Assembly: GCA_017436865.1 (NCBI GenBank)
Contig: JAFSCH010000017.1
Location: 1 to 64,000 of the forward strand
Length of the DNA stretch: 64,000 nt
Reading direction: 5' to 3'
Origin: Lachnospiraceae bacterium
GTDB lineage: Bacteria > Bacillota > Clostridia > Lachnospirales > Lachnospiraceae
Numbering within the stretch: position 1 is the first letter of the stretch; every line of letters starts with the position of its first letter. Positions 25,177 through 33,942 of this stretch are shown piece after piece. A program made the position numbers and the translations under genes. The notes below the pieces were generated by a model. The model saw nothing but the letters and a program-made list of their open reading frames with translations. It made no database searches and was not told the DNA's origin.

Positions 25177-26562
25177 TTGAAGGAGCATGGTGTTTTAAGG
25201 GATAAGAAAAAAGCAATATGGGTTGGTGTTTTTATCATAAGTGCAGTATTTTATCTGCTATGGTATCTACAGGATGGAATTATTCTGACGGAGGATGCGC
25301 CATCCTATATCAATATGACGAGTGATAGAGAGCCGGGCTATTGTAGCTTTTTATGGATTTTAAGAGTAATATTTGGTACGAATATTTATTTACACGTAGC
25401 AGTGATTTTACAATGTTTGATAGCAGCGCTTGCGGCTACAGCATTAACATACAGCTTGAAAAAGAGATTTGAGTTAAACTGGCTTATATCAATAGGAATT
25501 TTGGTGATTCAATATGGCATAACATTATTGAATCGTTTTGTTGCACAGCGCAGATACAGCTATTTTAACAGCATTGAAACAGAAGGAATCGCCTATTCCT
25601 TGTGGGTGTTTTTCTTTTTGTCTTTGCTTGGCATTTTATATGATAAGAATAAGAAAAGCATTTTGACAGCGGCAATTTGGGCAGTTGTTTTGATTTCCAT
25701 TCGAAAGCAAATGCTAGTTACATTGCCACTGATTTTTTTATGCATTCTATATGTTCGCTTTATGGATAAGAGAAAATGGTATCTTGTTTTGGCAGAAGCG
25801 ATTCTGGTCGTGGTGTTGAGTTATGTGGGTGTTGTGTTTGTAGATTGTAGCTATAACCTTGTAAGTAGAGGTGTATTTGAGCAACACACAGGAGATTCCA
25901 GCTTTATTCTGGGAACAGAGATTTACCTTGCAGATGTAGAAATGGCAGATGCGATGGAAGATGAACAGCATAAAGAAATCTTTCTGGAAATCATGCGACG
26001 CGCAGATGAGAAGCAGTATAACCTTGCGTATGCAGGAAAGGGCTGGCATAATATAGAAGACCATTATAGTCTTTCTTATGACAGAATTAAGTTTGATATT
26101 GTAAATGTGGTGGTAAGAGAATATCAGGAGAAAAATGGAATTCCGCAGGAGCAATGGGAAGAGTATTATCATGAGGTTGCAGGAACCTTGATGAAAGAAC
26201 TGTTGCCTGAAAGCATTCCTAATCTGATTAAGCTGTTTTTCTGTAATGTGATTCATGGAATGATTACAACGGTATTAAAGGTTCATCCGGTATTAAACTG
26301 GGGAGCATTGTTTCTATATGTGGCATATATCAGTGTATTTGTATTCCTCTGCCGAAAGCAGTCGTATAAAATGGTATCAGCAAGTGCATTACCATTTGCG
26401 GCGATTACGTTGATTTCGATTTTGGGAACGGTAGGTCTGACATCCATTACTATTTATTGTCAGATGCGATATATGTTGTATAATACACCGTTGTTTTATC
26501 AAGCGGGATTGATTATGCTGGTAGAAGGATGGAAGATTTTTGAGAGTAAAAAGGAGCAATAG
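25177..26562 (+). CDS. Polytopic membrane protein, paralogue B (GT-C-like)
   Basis: A 461-residue membrane protein, a diverged copy of the protein encoded at 18697. Shared landmarks in the same order are an acidic first loop (LTEDAPSYINMTSDREPGY), TEGIAYSLW, an Arg/Lys-Gln motif, a soluble insert at about 230-310 with acidic repeats, KVHPVLNWG, and RYMLYNTPLFYQAG near the end. The start is TTG 25177, supported by GAGGAG six bases upstream. By position between a GT4 and the CapI epimerase it may handle a second sugar donor, as paralogue A may handle GalNAcA (inference). I do not recognise a named family. Confidence 0.65.
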   Translation: MKEHGVLRDKKKAIWVGVFIISAVFYLLWYLQDGIILTEDAPSYINMTSDREPGYCSFLWILRVIFGTNIYLHVAVILQCLIAALAATALTYSLKKRFELNWLISIGILVIQYGITLLNRFVAQRRYSYFNSIETEGIAYSLWVFFFLSLLGILYDKNKKSILTAAIWAVVLISIRKQMLVTLPLIFLCILYVRFMDKRKWYLVLAEAILVVVLSYVGVVFVDCSYNLVSRGVFEQHTGDSSFILGTEIYLADVEMADAMEDEQHKEIFLEIMRRADEKQYNLAYAGKGWHNIEDHYSLSYDRIKFDIVNVVVREYQEKNGIPQEQWEEYYHEVAGTLMKELLPESIPNLIKLFFCNVIHGMITTVLKVHPVLNWGALFLYVAYISVFVFLCRKQSYKMVSASALPFAAITLISILGTVGLTSITIYCQMRYMLYNTPLFYQAGLIMLVEGWKIFESKKEQ

Positions 26563-26582
26563 CAAAAAAGAGGGTGCAAGAA

Positions 26583-27623
26583 ATGGTTAACTATAATGTT
26601 GATTTAAAAGGAAAAACGGTGCTCATTACGGGGGCAGCAGGATTTATTGGTTCAAATCTTGTAAAGTGTCTCATGGAGATGAATCAAGATATTACGATTA
26701 TTGGTTTGGATAATGTGAATGATTATTATGAGGTTGCATTGAAGGAAGCAAGATTGGCAGAATTGAGGCAATATACCAAGTTTACCTTTATTAAGGGAAA
26801 TATCGCTGATAAAGGTTTGGTAGAGTCTGTTTTTGAAAAATATAAGCCACAACTGGTTGTAAATCTTGCTGCACAGGCAGGAGTCAGATACTCAATTACT
26901 AATCCGGATGCCTATATAGAAGCTAATATTATGGGATTTTACAATATTCTAGAATGCTGTCGCCATAATCCGGTAGAACATCTCGTATATGCAAGTTCAT
27001 CCAGCGTATATGGAATGAATAAAAAAATACCTTATTCAACAGAGGATAAGGTAGATATGCCGGTATCGTTGTATGCAGCAACAAAGAAATCCAATGAGTT
27101 GATGGCACATGCGTATTCCAAATTGTATGATATTCCATCTACGGGATTAAGATTTTTCACGGTATATGGTCCGGCAGGACGTCCGGATATGGCATATTTT
27201 GGCTTTACGAATAAATTAAGAGCAGGAGAAAAGATTCAGATTTTCAATTATGGCAACTGTAAACGTGATTTTACGTATATTGATGATATTGTAACCGGTG
27301 TTGTAAAGGTTATGCAAAAGGCACCGGATGCAAACGCGGATGGTGTAAAATATAAGGTTTATAACATTGGGAACAACCAGCCGGAGAATTTATTGGATTT
27401 TGTAGATATTCTTCAGCAGGAATTGATTCGTGCAGGTGTATTGGAAGCAGATTATGATTTTGAAGCACACAAGGAACTGGTTCCTATGCAACCAGGCGAT
27501 GTAGAAATGACGTATGCAGATGTCGATGATTTAATCAGAAATTTTGGATTCAAGCCGGAGACAAGTTTAAGAGATGGTCTGCGGGCATTTGCAGAGTGGT
27601 ATAAAGCGTATTATATGCAATAG
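26583..27623 (+). CDS. capI: UDP-glucuronate 4-epimerase (CapI type)
   Basis: A 346-residue extended SDR. The NAD loop is TGAAGFIGSN (16-25). GLDNVNDYYEVALKEARL and NLAAQAGVRYSITNP are characteristic of UDP-glucuronate 4-epimerases of the CapI group; catalytic Tyr164-x3-Lys168 is in SLYAATKKS, and FFTVYGPAGRPDMAYF follows. It should supply UDP-galacturonic acid from UDP-GlcA; the UDP-glucose dehydrogenase needed for UDP-GlcA is not in the window. ATG 26583 is chosen, with GAGGG eight bases upstream; GTG 26574 overlaps that site. It lies close to two AsnB-like amidotransferases that could act on uronic acids (inference). Confidence 0.9.
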   Translation: MVNYNVDLKGKTVLITGAAGFIGSNLVKCLMEMNQDITIIGLDNVNDYYEVALKEARLAELRQYTKFTFIKGNIADKGLVESVFEKYKPQLVVNLAAQAGVRYSITNPDAYIEANIMGFYNILECCRHNPVEHLVYASSSSVYGMNKKIPYSTEDKVDMPVSLYAATKKSNELMAHAYSKLYDIPSTGLRFFTVYGPAGRPDMAYFGFTNKLRAGEKIQIFNYGNCKRDFTYIDDIVTGVVKVMQKAPDANADGVKYKVYNIGNNQPENLLDFVDILQQELIRAGVLEADYDFEAHKELVPMQPGDVEMTYADVDDLIRNFGFKPETSLRDGLRAFAEWYKAYYMQ

Positions 27624-27668
27624 AGAAGCGGTATGTATAGAAAACGCGTGTGCCTGTAGGAGGAGTAT

Positions 27669-28766
27669 ATGAAGAGAATTGTATTTCATTTGAATTGTCT
27701 CGAGCGAGGGGGAGCAGAGCGTGTGGTGACGAATCTCTCCGGGCAGTTCGCGGAACATGGTTATGAAGTATATATTGCAACAGAATGGCAGGGAGAAGAT
27801 GAATATGAGATAAATCCCAAGGTAAAGAGAGTGCATGTTGGATTAACAGAGAAACAGGCTGAAAAGGGAAGACCAGCTATGTTCTTGGCAAGGATTATGA
27901 ATCTGAGAAAATTTTTAAAAGAAGTAAAGCCTGATGTAGTGATTGCGTTTGCAAGAAAGGCAAATTACCGGGCACTTACGGCAACGATTGGGACTAAGAT
28001 TCCGGTATTGATATCAGTCAGAATTAATCCGATAGGTTACTATGATTTTCTTTCGGACAAAATACAGATTCCACTCTTATTTCCGAGGGCAGCAGGATGT
28101 GTATTTCAAACACCCGATCAGAGAGATTTTTTTCCTGAGTTCATACGGAAAAAGTCAAAGATTATTCTAAATCCAATAAGTACTAAATTTATTGGGAATC
28201 CGATACCTGAAAAACGGGAAAAAACTGTGGTGCATTCAGGACGTTTGGTGGATTTTAAAAATCAACCAATGCTGATTCGTGCTTTTGCAAAGGTTCATGA
28301 GAAACATCCGGAATATGTTTTAAAGATATTTGGTCCTGATTCATTCGATGGAACCAAGGAAAAGCTTGAGGCGCTTATCAAGGAGATGCATGCTGGTGAC
28401 TATGTAAAGCTTATGGGCGGAAGTGATCAGTTGGAAAAGGATATGATAAATGGAGCTGTTGCAGCGTTTTCATCTGATTATGAAGGGATGCCGAATGCAA
28501 TGCTTGAGGCAATGGCATTAGGACTTCCAGTTGTTGCCACGGATTGTCCGCCAGGCGGGCCGAGGATGGTAATTACACAGGAAGAAAATGGTTTACTTGT
28601 TCCGGTTGGAGACGAGGAAGCACTTGCGGTAGCAGTAAACAGACTGATTGAAGAGCCGGAATTTGCTAAAAAGCTTGGTGAAAATGCATCCCAAATCGGT
28701 GAAAAAGCGGGAGCAGAGATGATTTTCAAGGAATGGGAGAGTTATGTCCTTGAAGTATGTAAATAA
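27669..28766 (+). CDS. GT4 glycosyltransferase (PglH/PglJ-like), copy 1
   Basis: A 365-residue GT-B enzyme beginning KRIVFHLNCLERGGAERVV, with VHSGRLVDFKNQPMLIRAF and SSDYEGMPNAMLEAMALGLP plus ATDCPPGGPRMVI in the donor domain, a set typical of GalNAc-type transferases that act late in Pgl-like pathways. It is closely similar to the protein encoded at 30782, with the intervening asnB-like gene between them. GGAGG precedes ATG 27669. The pair probably arose by duplication and each may add one residue of the repeat unit (inference). Confidence 0.86.
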   Translation: MKRIVFHLNCLERGGAERVVTNLSGQFAEHGYEVYIATEWQGEDEYEINPKVKRVHVGLTEKQAEKGRPAMFLARIMNLRKFLKEVKPDVVIAFARKANYRALTATIGTKIPVLISVRINPIGYYDFLSDKIQIPLLFPRAAGCVFQTPDQRDFFPEFIRKKSKIILNPISTKFIGNPIPEKREKTVVHSGRLVDFKNQPMLIRAFAKVHEKHPEYVLKIFGPDSFDGTKEKLEALIKEMHAGDYVKLMGGSDQLEKDMINGAVAAFSSDYEGMPNAMLEAMALGLPVVATDCPPGGPRMVITQEENGLLVPVGDEEALAVAVNRLIEEPEFAKKLGENASQIGEKAGAEMIFKEWESYVLEVCK

Positions 28767-28829
28767 ATGGTAACGAAAAAAGTGCGAAATTGCTACTACA
28801 AATGTGATAAAAATAAGGAGGCGTAGACC

Positions 28830-30713
28830 ATGTGCGGAATATGCGGATTTATCTCGAAAAGAAGTATCACTCTTGACCAGTTAAAGGCGATGAATGATAC
28901 GATGTATCATAGAGGTCCGAATGACAGTGGAGAAGAAATATTTGAGGCGAAGGAAGGCTACTGTGTGGGGATGGCACAGAGACGTCTTTCTATCCTTGAT
29001 TTGTCTATGCTAGGACATCAGCCGATGCATTCGGCAAATGAGAGATTGGTAATCTCTTATAATGGAGAAATCTATAATTTTTTGGAATTAAGAGAAGAAT
29101 TGAGAGACTATCCATTTAAATCGCATTGTGATACAGAGGTTATCCTTGCAGCGTATTTAAAATGGGGAATATCCTGTATTGACCGATTTCAAGGAATGTT
29201 TGCTATTTCCTTGTATGATCGAGAGACAAATGAATTATATTTAGTAAGAGATAGAATTGGAAAGAAGCCATTGTATTACTGGCAAAAAGAGGATGGGCTT
29301 GTTTATGCTTCGGAATTAAAGCCGATTATGGCACATCCTGACTTTCCAAAGCAGATAAGAAAAGACGTTATAAAGCGCTATATGTTCCAACAGTGCATCA
29401 ATGAGCCGGATTCTATCTTTGAGAATGTTTATAAGGTTGAGCCGGGCGGAATTGTAAGATTCTCGGTACAGACCGGCAAGACGGATAAGTGGAAGTACTG
29501 GGATATTGCAGAGGTGTATTGTCGTAAGAAGGCAGAGCCTGTGGGAAGCTATGAGGAAGCCAAGGAAGAGTTGAAGAACATTCTGCGAGATTCTGTAAAG
29601 AAGAGAATGATTGCAGATGTTCCACTTGGAACCTTTTTAAGTGGTGGATATGATTCCTCATTGGTAACAGCTCTTGCACAGGAAGCAAGCTCTGAACCGG
29701 TGAAAACCTATTCTATTGGTTTTAATGAAGAGAAATATAACGAGGCAAAGTATGCCAAGGAAGTGGCCAATTACTTAGGAACAAAGCATACAGAAACCTA
29801 TATCGATGAAAAGACGATGTTTGGTCTGGTGGAAAGCATTCCTAAGTATTATGATGAGCCATTTGCAGACAGTTCGCAGATTCCTTCTATGTTGGTATCT
29901 GACCTTGCAAGCCGTGATGTAACGGTTGTGCTCTCTGGTGACGGTGGAGATGAGTTCTTCTGTGGTTACAATATCTATGATAGTGTAGCAAAGGCACAGA
30001 AGCTTGATGTATTAGGCCAACTGACGTATGGTGTATGCAATTTGCCACCTTTTAAGCAGATGAAGCTGATGGAGAAGCTACCGTTTGCAGTGCAGGTAGT
30101 AGCAGGCAATCATGATAAAACAACAAAGACACAGATTGGCGGAAGTTCTTATATTAGAGCGATTGATAAAATGTTGCCGGAGAGTGGTGTGCCATTTAAG
30201 TATCCAATAGAGCAAAAATATGGAGAAAAGAACTGGCAGGAGCGTCGTATGCTTCTGGATGAAGAGACCTATCTGCCAGGTGATATCCTCTGTAAGGTAG
30301 ACAGAGCTTCGATGAAGTATTCCATTGAATCTAGATGTCCAATTTTGGATGTAAATGTGATGGAATATTCTTACAGACTTCCGCATTCATATAAGTATGC
30401 CAATGGTGTAAAGAAACGGATTTTAAAGGATATAACCTATGATTATATTCCTAAGGAGCTGCTAGACAGGCCAAAGGTTGGTTTTGGTGTACCACTCGAT
30501 AAGTGGATGCGAGGACCATTGAAGGAACGGCTTGTAGATATGTGCAGTGTGGAATATTTGAAAAAGCAGGATATTTTTAATGCGGAATATGTGAATCGTT
30601 TTATTCACGAGTATTTAAGGACTGGAGATAAGGGACCGGCAACCGGTTCTAATTTCTCGAAGACGGCATGGTCTTTCTTCGCGTTCCAGTTATGGTATCA
30701 GACATATATGTAA
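28830..30713 (+). CDS. asnB: AsnB-like glutamine amidotransferase, copy 1
   Basis: A 627-residue protein with two domains. The N-terminal class II glutaminase has Cys2 (MCGICGF), RRLSILDLSMLGHQPM and NGEIYN; the C-terminal synthetase domain has the pyrophosphate loop SGGYDSS near residue 271 and VLSGDGGDEFFCGY. The family makes asparagine from aspartate, but homologues in polysaccharide clusters (WbpS type) are thought to amidate uronic acids. Two copies lying beside UDP-GalNAcA and UDP-GalA genes favour the latter here (inference). A strong AAGGAGG precedes ATG 28830. Its stop codon overlaps the start of double-hairpin copy 3. Confidence 0.88.
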   Translation: MCGICGFISKRSITLDQLKAMNDTMYHRGPNDSGEEIFEAKEGYCVGMAQRRLSILDLSMLGHQPMHSANERLVISYNGEIYNFLELREELRDYPFKSHCDTEVILAAYLKWGISCIDRFQGMFAISLYDRETNELYLVRDRIGKKPLYYWQKEDGLVYASELKPIMAHPDFPKQIRKDVIKRYMFQQCINEPDSIFENVYKVEPGGIVRFSVQTGKTDKWKYWDIAEVYCRKKAEPVGSYEEAKEELKNILRDSVKKRMIADVPLGTFLSGGYDSSLVTALAQEASSEPVKTYSIGFNEEKYNEAKYAKEVANYLGTKHTETYIDEKTMFGLVESIPKYYDEPFADSSQIPSMLVSDLASRDVTVVLSGDGGDEFFCGYNIYDSVAKAQKLDVLGQLTYGVCNLPPFKQMKLMEKLPFAVQVVAGNHDKTTKTQIGGSSYIRAIDKMLPESGVPFKYPIEQKYGEKNWQERRMLLDEETYLPGDILCKVDRASMKYSIESRCPILDVNVMEYSYRLPHSYKYANGVKKRILKDITYDYIPKELLDRPKVGFGVPLDKWMRGPLKERLVDMCSVEYLKKQDIFNAEYVNRFIHEYLRTGDKGPATGSNFSKTAWSFFAFQLWYQTYM

Positions 30714-30763
30714 TGCGAAAATAATATTTTCGCATGCAAATTTGTGCAGTGGCACAAATTCGC
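30713..30763 (+). repeat. Double-hairpin intergenic element, copy 3
   Basis: Hairpin I: ATGCGAAAATA (30713-30723) pairs perfectly with TATTTTCGCAT (30725-30735); the CATAAACGG-type loop of the other copies is missing here. Hairpin II: GCAAATTTGTGC (30736-30747) pairs with GCACAAATTCGC (30752-30763), one mismatch, loop AGTG. Hairpin II is nearly identical to copy 1. The element starts at the last base of the asnB-like stop and ends just before the next ribosome site AAGGAG. Confidence 0.78.
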
Positions 30764-30781
30764 AGGTTAAGGAGAATATGA

Positions 30782-31873
30782 ATGAAAAGAATAGCACTAT
30801 TTATCAGTTCCCTTCAAAAAGGGGGCTCAGAACGTGTTATGGTGAATTTGGCAGAATATCTTCATAAGAATCATTATGATGTTATTCTGGTAACACAATA
30901 TAAAAAAGAAGTGGAATATGATTTATCACCTGAGATTCGAAGAGTATATTCAGAGCCTGAGGAGCATGAGCTACAGGGAGGACGTATTCACAATTTCTTA
31001 GCAAGATTTATGAAGCTTCGTAGTATTTGGAAGGCGTATAAGCCGGATGTGATATTGTCTTTTTTAGGTAAAAATAATCTGATGGCAATTGCAACCGCTG
31101 CCTTCTTGCCATGTAACGTAGCGGTGTCAGTACGTGGGGAACCAACCATGGAATATGAAGGAAAATTTATGCAGGCTATTGCAAAATTAACTTTTCGCTT
31201 TGCAGATGGGATTGTTCTTCAGACGAAACAGGCAAGAGAGTTCTTTCCCAAGGGAGTTCGTAAGAAGGCGGTAATTCTTCCGAACCCAATGAATCCGATT
31301 TTCCTGGAAAAACGATATACCGGAGAAAGAGAGGATGTCATTGTTGCAGCCGGAAGGCTTGACGAGAACAAGAATCATGCGATGCTCATTCATGCGTTTG
31401 CCAAAATTGCAGAAGAATATCCGACTACGAATCTAGTTATCTATGGTGAAGGAGAAAACAGAGAAAAACTCGAAACATTAATTGCAGAAAAAGGTTTAAC
31501 AGAACGAATCTCTATGCCGGGAAGTGTGACGGATATTGCGGATCGAATTTGCAAAGCAAGAATTTTTACTCTTACTTCAAATACAGAAGGAATGCCGAAT
31601 TCAGTAATGGAGGCAATGGCACTTGGAATACCGGTTGTATCAACCGATTGTCCATGTGGAGGACCTGCTACCTTGATAGAAGATGGTGTGAATGGTTTAC
31701 TCGTTCCGGTTGGTGATGCTTTTGCGTTATCCGATGCGTTTAGAAAAATTTTATCCGATGCAGAATTTGCGAAAAAAATAGGAGAAAACGCTCATGATAT
31801 TGCAAAAAAAATGAAACCTGAAGAAGTAAATAGAAAATGGGAAGAGTATTTGGGGAAAATTGCAAAAAAATAA
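30782..31873 (+). CDS. GT4 glycosyltransferase (PglH/PglJ-like), copy 2
   Basis: A 363-residue GT-B glycosyltransferase, paralogous to the one encoded at 27669. It starts KRIALFISSLQKGGSERVM and has VAAGRLDENKNHAMLIHAF and SNTEGMPNSVMEAMALGIP followed by STDCPCGGPATLIEDG. AAGGAG lies seven bases before ATG 30782; ATG 30778 is out of frame. It is the last gene of the first transcription unit: an intrinsic terminator begins seven bases after its stop. Substrate not determinable from sequence. Confidence 0.86.
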   Translation: MKRIALFISSLQKGGSERVMVNLAEYLHKNHYDVILVTQYKKEVEYDLSPEIRRVYSEPEEHELQGGRIHNFLARFMKLRSIWKAYKPDVILSFLGKNNLMAIATAAFLPCNVAVSVRGEPTMEYEGKFMQAIAKLTFRFADGIVLQTKQAREFFPKGVRKKAVILPNPMNPIFLEKRYTGEREDVIVAAGRLDENKNHAMLIHAFAKIAEEYPTTNLVIYGEGENREKLETLIAEKGLTERISMPGSVTDIADRICKARIFTLTSNTEGMPNSVMEAMALGIPVVSTDCPCGGPATLIEDGVNGLLVPVGDAFALSDAFRKILSDAEFAKKIGENAHDIAKKMKPEEVNRKWEEYLGKIAKK

Positions 31874-31880
31874 ACAATTT

Positions 31881-31906
31881 AAAAGGCCACAAAGGTGGTC
31901 TTTTTT
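31881..31906 (+). terminator. Rho-independent terminator
   Basis: AAAAGGCCAC (31881-31890), loop AAAG, then GTGGTCTTTT (31895-31904) make a ten-pair stem with one G-T pair, running into a TTTTTT tract. It directly follows the last gene of the upstream unit and separates it from the promoter at 31940. Confidence 0.9.
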
Positions 31907-31939
31907 GTATTTAGAAACGCGGATAGGATGAGGGAAACA

Positions 31940-31968
31940 TTGAAAGTAAAGGGCAATTATGTTATTAT
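31940..31968 (+). promoter_or_regulatory. Sigma-A-type promoter for the second transcription unit
   Basis: TTGAAA (31940-31945), exactly 17 bases, then TATTAT (31963-31968), about 75 bases ahead of the next start codon and after the terminator. Both boxes match the vegetative consensus at five of six positions. A second weaker candidate lies further downstream (TTGTGT at 31981 with a TATAC region near 32006). Confidence 0.65.
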
Positions 31969-32044
31969 CTAATGATGGTATTGTGTATATGAACATAAAT
32001 AATGTTATACAATTTATAGTTTCAAAGACGGGAGAGTGTCAGGC

Positions 32045-33928
32045 ATGTGTGGGATTGCTGGATTTTGTAATCATCCTAAGAATTGGAAAGAAAATATAGA
32101 GAAAATGAATACAAGAATGTATCATCGTGGACCGGATGCAGGAGATATCTGGGCAAATGAAGATGCAAGTGTTGTGTTAGGACATAGAAGACTATCGATT
32201 GTGGATTTATCAGAGAATGGTTCACAGCCGATGCATTCTGCATCCGGAAGATATGTATGTGTATTTAATGGTGAAATATATAATTATAAGACCATAAAGG
32301 ACAAGCTTCTTGCAGAGAAGAAGGTAACAGCATTTAGAAGTACGTCCGATACAGAAGTGTTGTTAGAGGCATTTGAAGCGTATGGAGTCAGAGAAACCTT
32401 AGCGATGTGCAAGGGCATGTTTGCGATTGCGTTATTGGATAAGAAGACAGGAAAGCTGACATTGATGCGTGATCGTATCGGTGAAAAACCACTTTATTAT
32501 GGGTTTGTAAATAATAGCTTTGTATTTGCATCAGACTTAGGCAGTATTGCAGCGTTAGAAGATTTTCATAATGAGATAGATACCAAGGTGCTGCAGATCT
32601 ATTTTATTCATGGCTATATTCCGGCACCATATTCTATTTACCAGAATATCTATAAGCTGGACGCAGGGTGTATGCTGGAAATTGATGCACCATATAAAGA
32701 GTTGAAGATTAGTGAATACTGGTCAGTCAGAGAGGCTGCTAAGTATGGACAGGCGAATCCATTTAAAGGAAGTCGCCAAGAAGCAGCAGATGAGCTGGAA
32801 AGATTATTAAAAGCATCCATCAAAGATCAAATGGTAGCTGATGTTCCGGTTGGAGCATTCTTATCAGCAGGAATTGATAGTAGTACGATTGTAGCACTGA
32901 TGCAGGCGCAGTCTAGCCAAAAGGTTCGTAGCTTTACGATAGGAATGAATGACCCGAAGTATAATGAGGCAACCTATGCAAAGGATATAGCAAATCATTT
33001 GGGGACAGAGCATACAGAGCTGTATATTACAGAAGAGGATGCAAAGGCTGTGATTCCTAAATTGTCTTATATGTTTGCAGAGCCGTTTGCAGACTCTTCG
33101 CAGATACCGACTTATTTGGTAAGTAAGATGACAAGAGAGCATGTAACGGTTTCTCTAAGTGGGGATGGTGGAGACGAGCTGTTTTGTGGCTATATGACTT
33201 ACCCATCCATTGATAGAATCTGGGGTAAGATGAAAGGCTTCCCGTATGGAATACGAAAGCTTTGTAGTGAGTTGGTGCTTCATTGTCCGGTTGGAAAAAA
33301 CAATCAACTTTTACAGACCAAGGCATATTTGTTAGGGGCAAAGAGTGCAGAGCATTTATACGAGCTTTCCAATGCGCAGGAGGCGGCAAACCTTGATATT
33401 GCATTGGAAAAAGAGGCACATTCTTATAAGCATAATGAGATGCCTTATGGAGAGCTTACAGATACCAGAAACAGTATTATGCTCATGGATATGGAAGTAT
33501 ACCATCCTGACGATATTCTGGTAAAGGTAGATAGAACAGCGATGGCAGTTTCGCTGGAAACCAGAGTTCCTATGCTGGATAAAGACGTGGTCGAATTTGC
33601 ATGGACAATTCCGATGGAATATAAGAAACAGGGTGAGGAAGGTAAGCTCGTCTTAAAGGATGTGCTGTATCGTTATGTGCCAAAGGAAATGATGGATAGA
33701 CCAAAGAAAGGCTTTTCTATTCCGATTATGAAATGGCTCAAGGAGTCGGAATTGCGTGCTTGGGCGGAGAGTTTAATTGATAGAAAGACCTTGGAGCAGC
33801 AAGGCATCTTGAATCCGGATGTAGTATGGAGAATCTGGAAGGATTATGTGGAAAATGATAATTGGCGAATTCAGATTTGGTATATTTTGATGTTCCAGAG
33901 TTGGATGTGTGAGATTTATCATAGATAG
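32045..33928 (+). CDS. asnB: AsnB-like glutamine amidotransferase, copy 2
   Basis: A 627-residue class II amidotransferase, first gene after the promoter. The start is fixed by chemistry: ATG 32045 puts the nucleophile at Cys2 (MCGIAGF), whereas GTG 32036 would leave it internal. Glutaminase motifs are HRRLSIVDLSENGSQPM and NGEIYNY. The synthetase domain has PVGAFLSAGIDSST, a pyrophosphate loop with Ala in place of the second-position Gly of copy 1, and SLSGDGGDELFCGY. GGGAG at 32030-32034 is the ribosome site. A role in amidating uronic acids rather than aspartate is inferred from context. It is clearly diverged from copy 1, so it probably has a different acceptor. Confidence 0.88.
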   Translation: MCGIAGFCNHPKNWKENIEKMNTRMYHRGPDAGDIWANEDASVVLGHRRLSIVDLSENGSQPMHSASGRYVCVFNGEIYNYKTIKDKLLAEKKVTAFRSTSDTEVLLEAFEAYGVRETLAMCKGMFAIALLDKKTGKLTLMRDRIGEKPLYYGFVNNSFVFASDLGSIAALEDFHNEIDTKVLQIYFIHGYIPAPYSIYQNIYKLDAGCMLEIDAPYKELKISEYWSVREAAKYGQANPFKGSRQEAADELERLLKASIKDQMVADVPVGAFLSAGIDSSTIVALMQAQSSQKVRSFTIGMNDPKYNEATYAKDIANHLGTEHTELYITEEDAKAVIPKLSYMFAEPFADSSQIPTYLVSKMTREHVTVSLSGDGGDELFCGYMTYPSIDRIWGKMKGFPYGIRKLCSELVLHCPVGKNNQLLQTKAYLLGAKSAEHLYELSNAQEAANLDIALEKEAHSYKHNEMPYGELTDTRNSIMLMDMEVYHPDDILVKVDRTAMAVSLETRVPMLDKDVVEFAWTIPMEYKKQGEEGKLVLKDVLYRYVPKEMMDRPKKGFSIPIMKWLKESELRAWAESLIDRKTLEQQGILNPDVVWRIWKDYVENDNWRIQIWYILMFQSWMCEIYHR

Positions 33929-33942
33929 AGGATTAAGGAAGA

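Noticed and set aside
25747-26256. Minus-strand open frame of 169 codons
   Set aside because: Antisense shadow of paralogue B; no motif, no ribosome site.
18620-30763. Insertion-sequence ends or CRISPR repeats
   Set aside because: No transposase, target duplication or regularly spaced repeats; the elements are kilobases apart and each sits at a stop codon.
28830-33928. Housekeeping asparagine synthetases
   Set aside because: Not excluded for either copy alone, but two diverged copies embedded among uronic acid genes make a glycan role more likely; so kept as AsnB-like.
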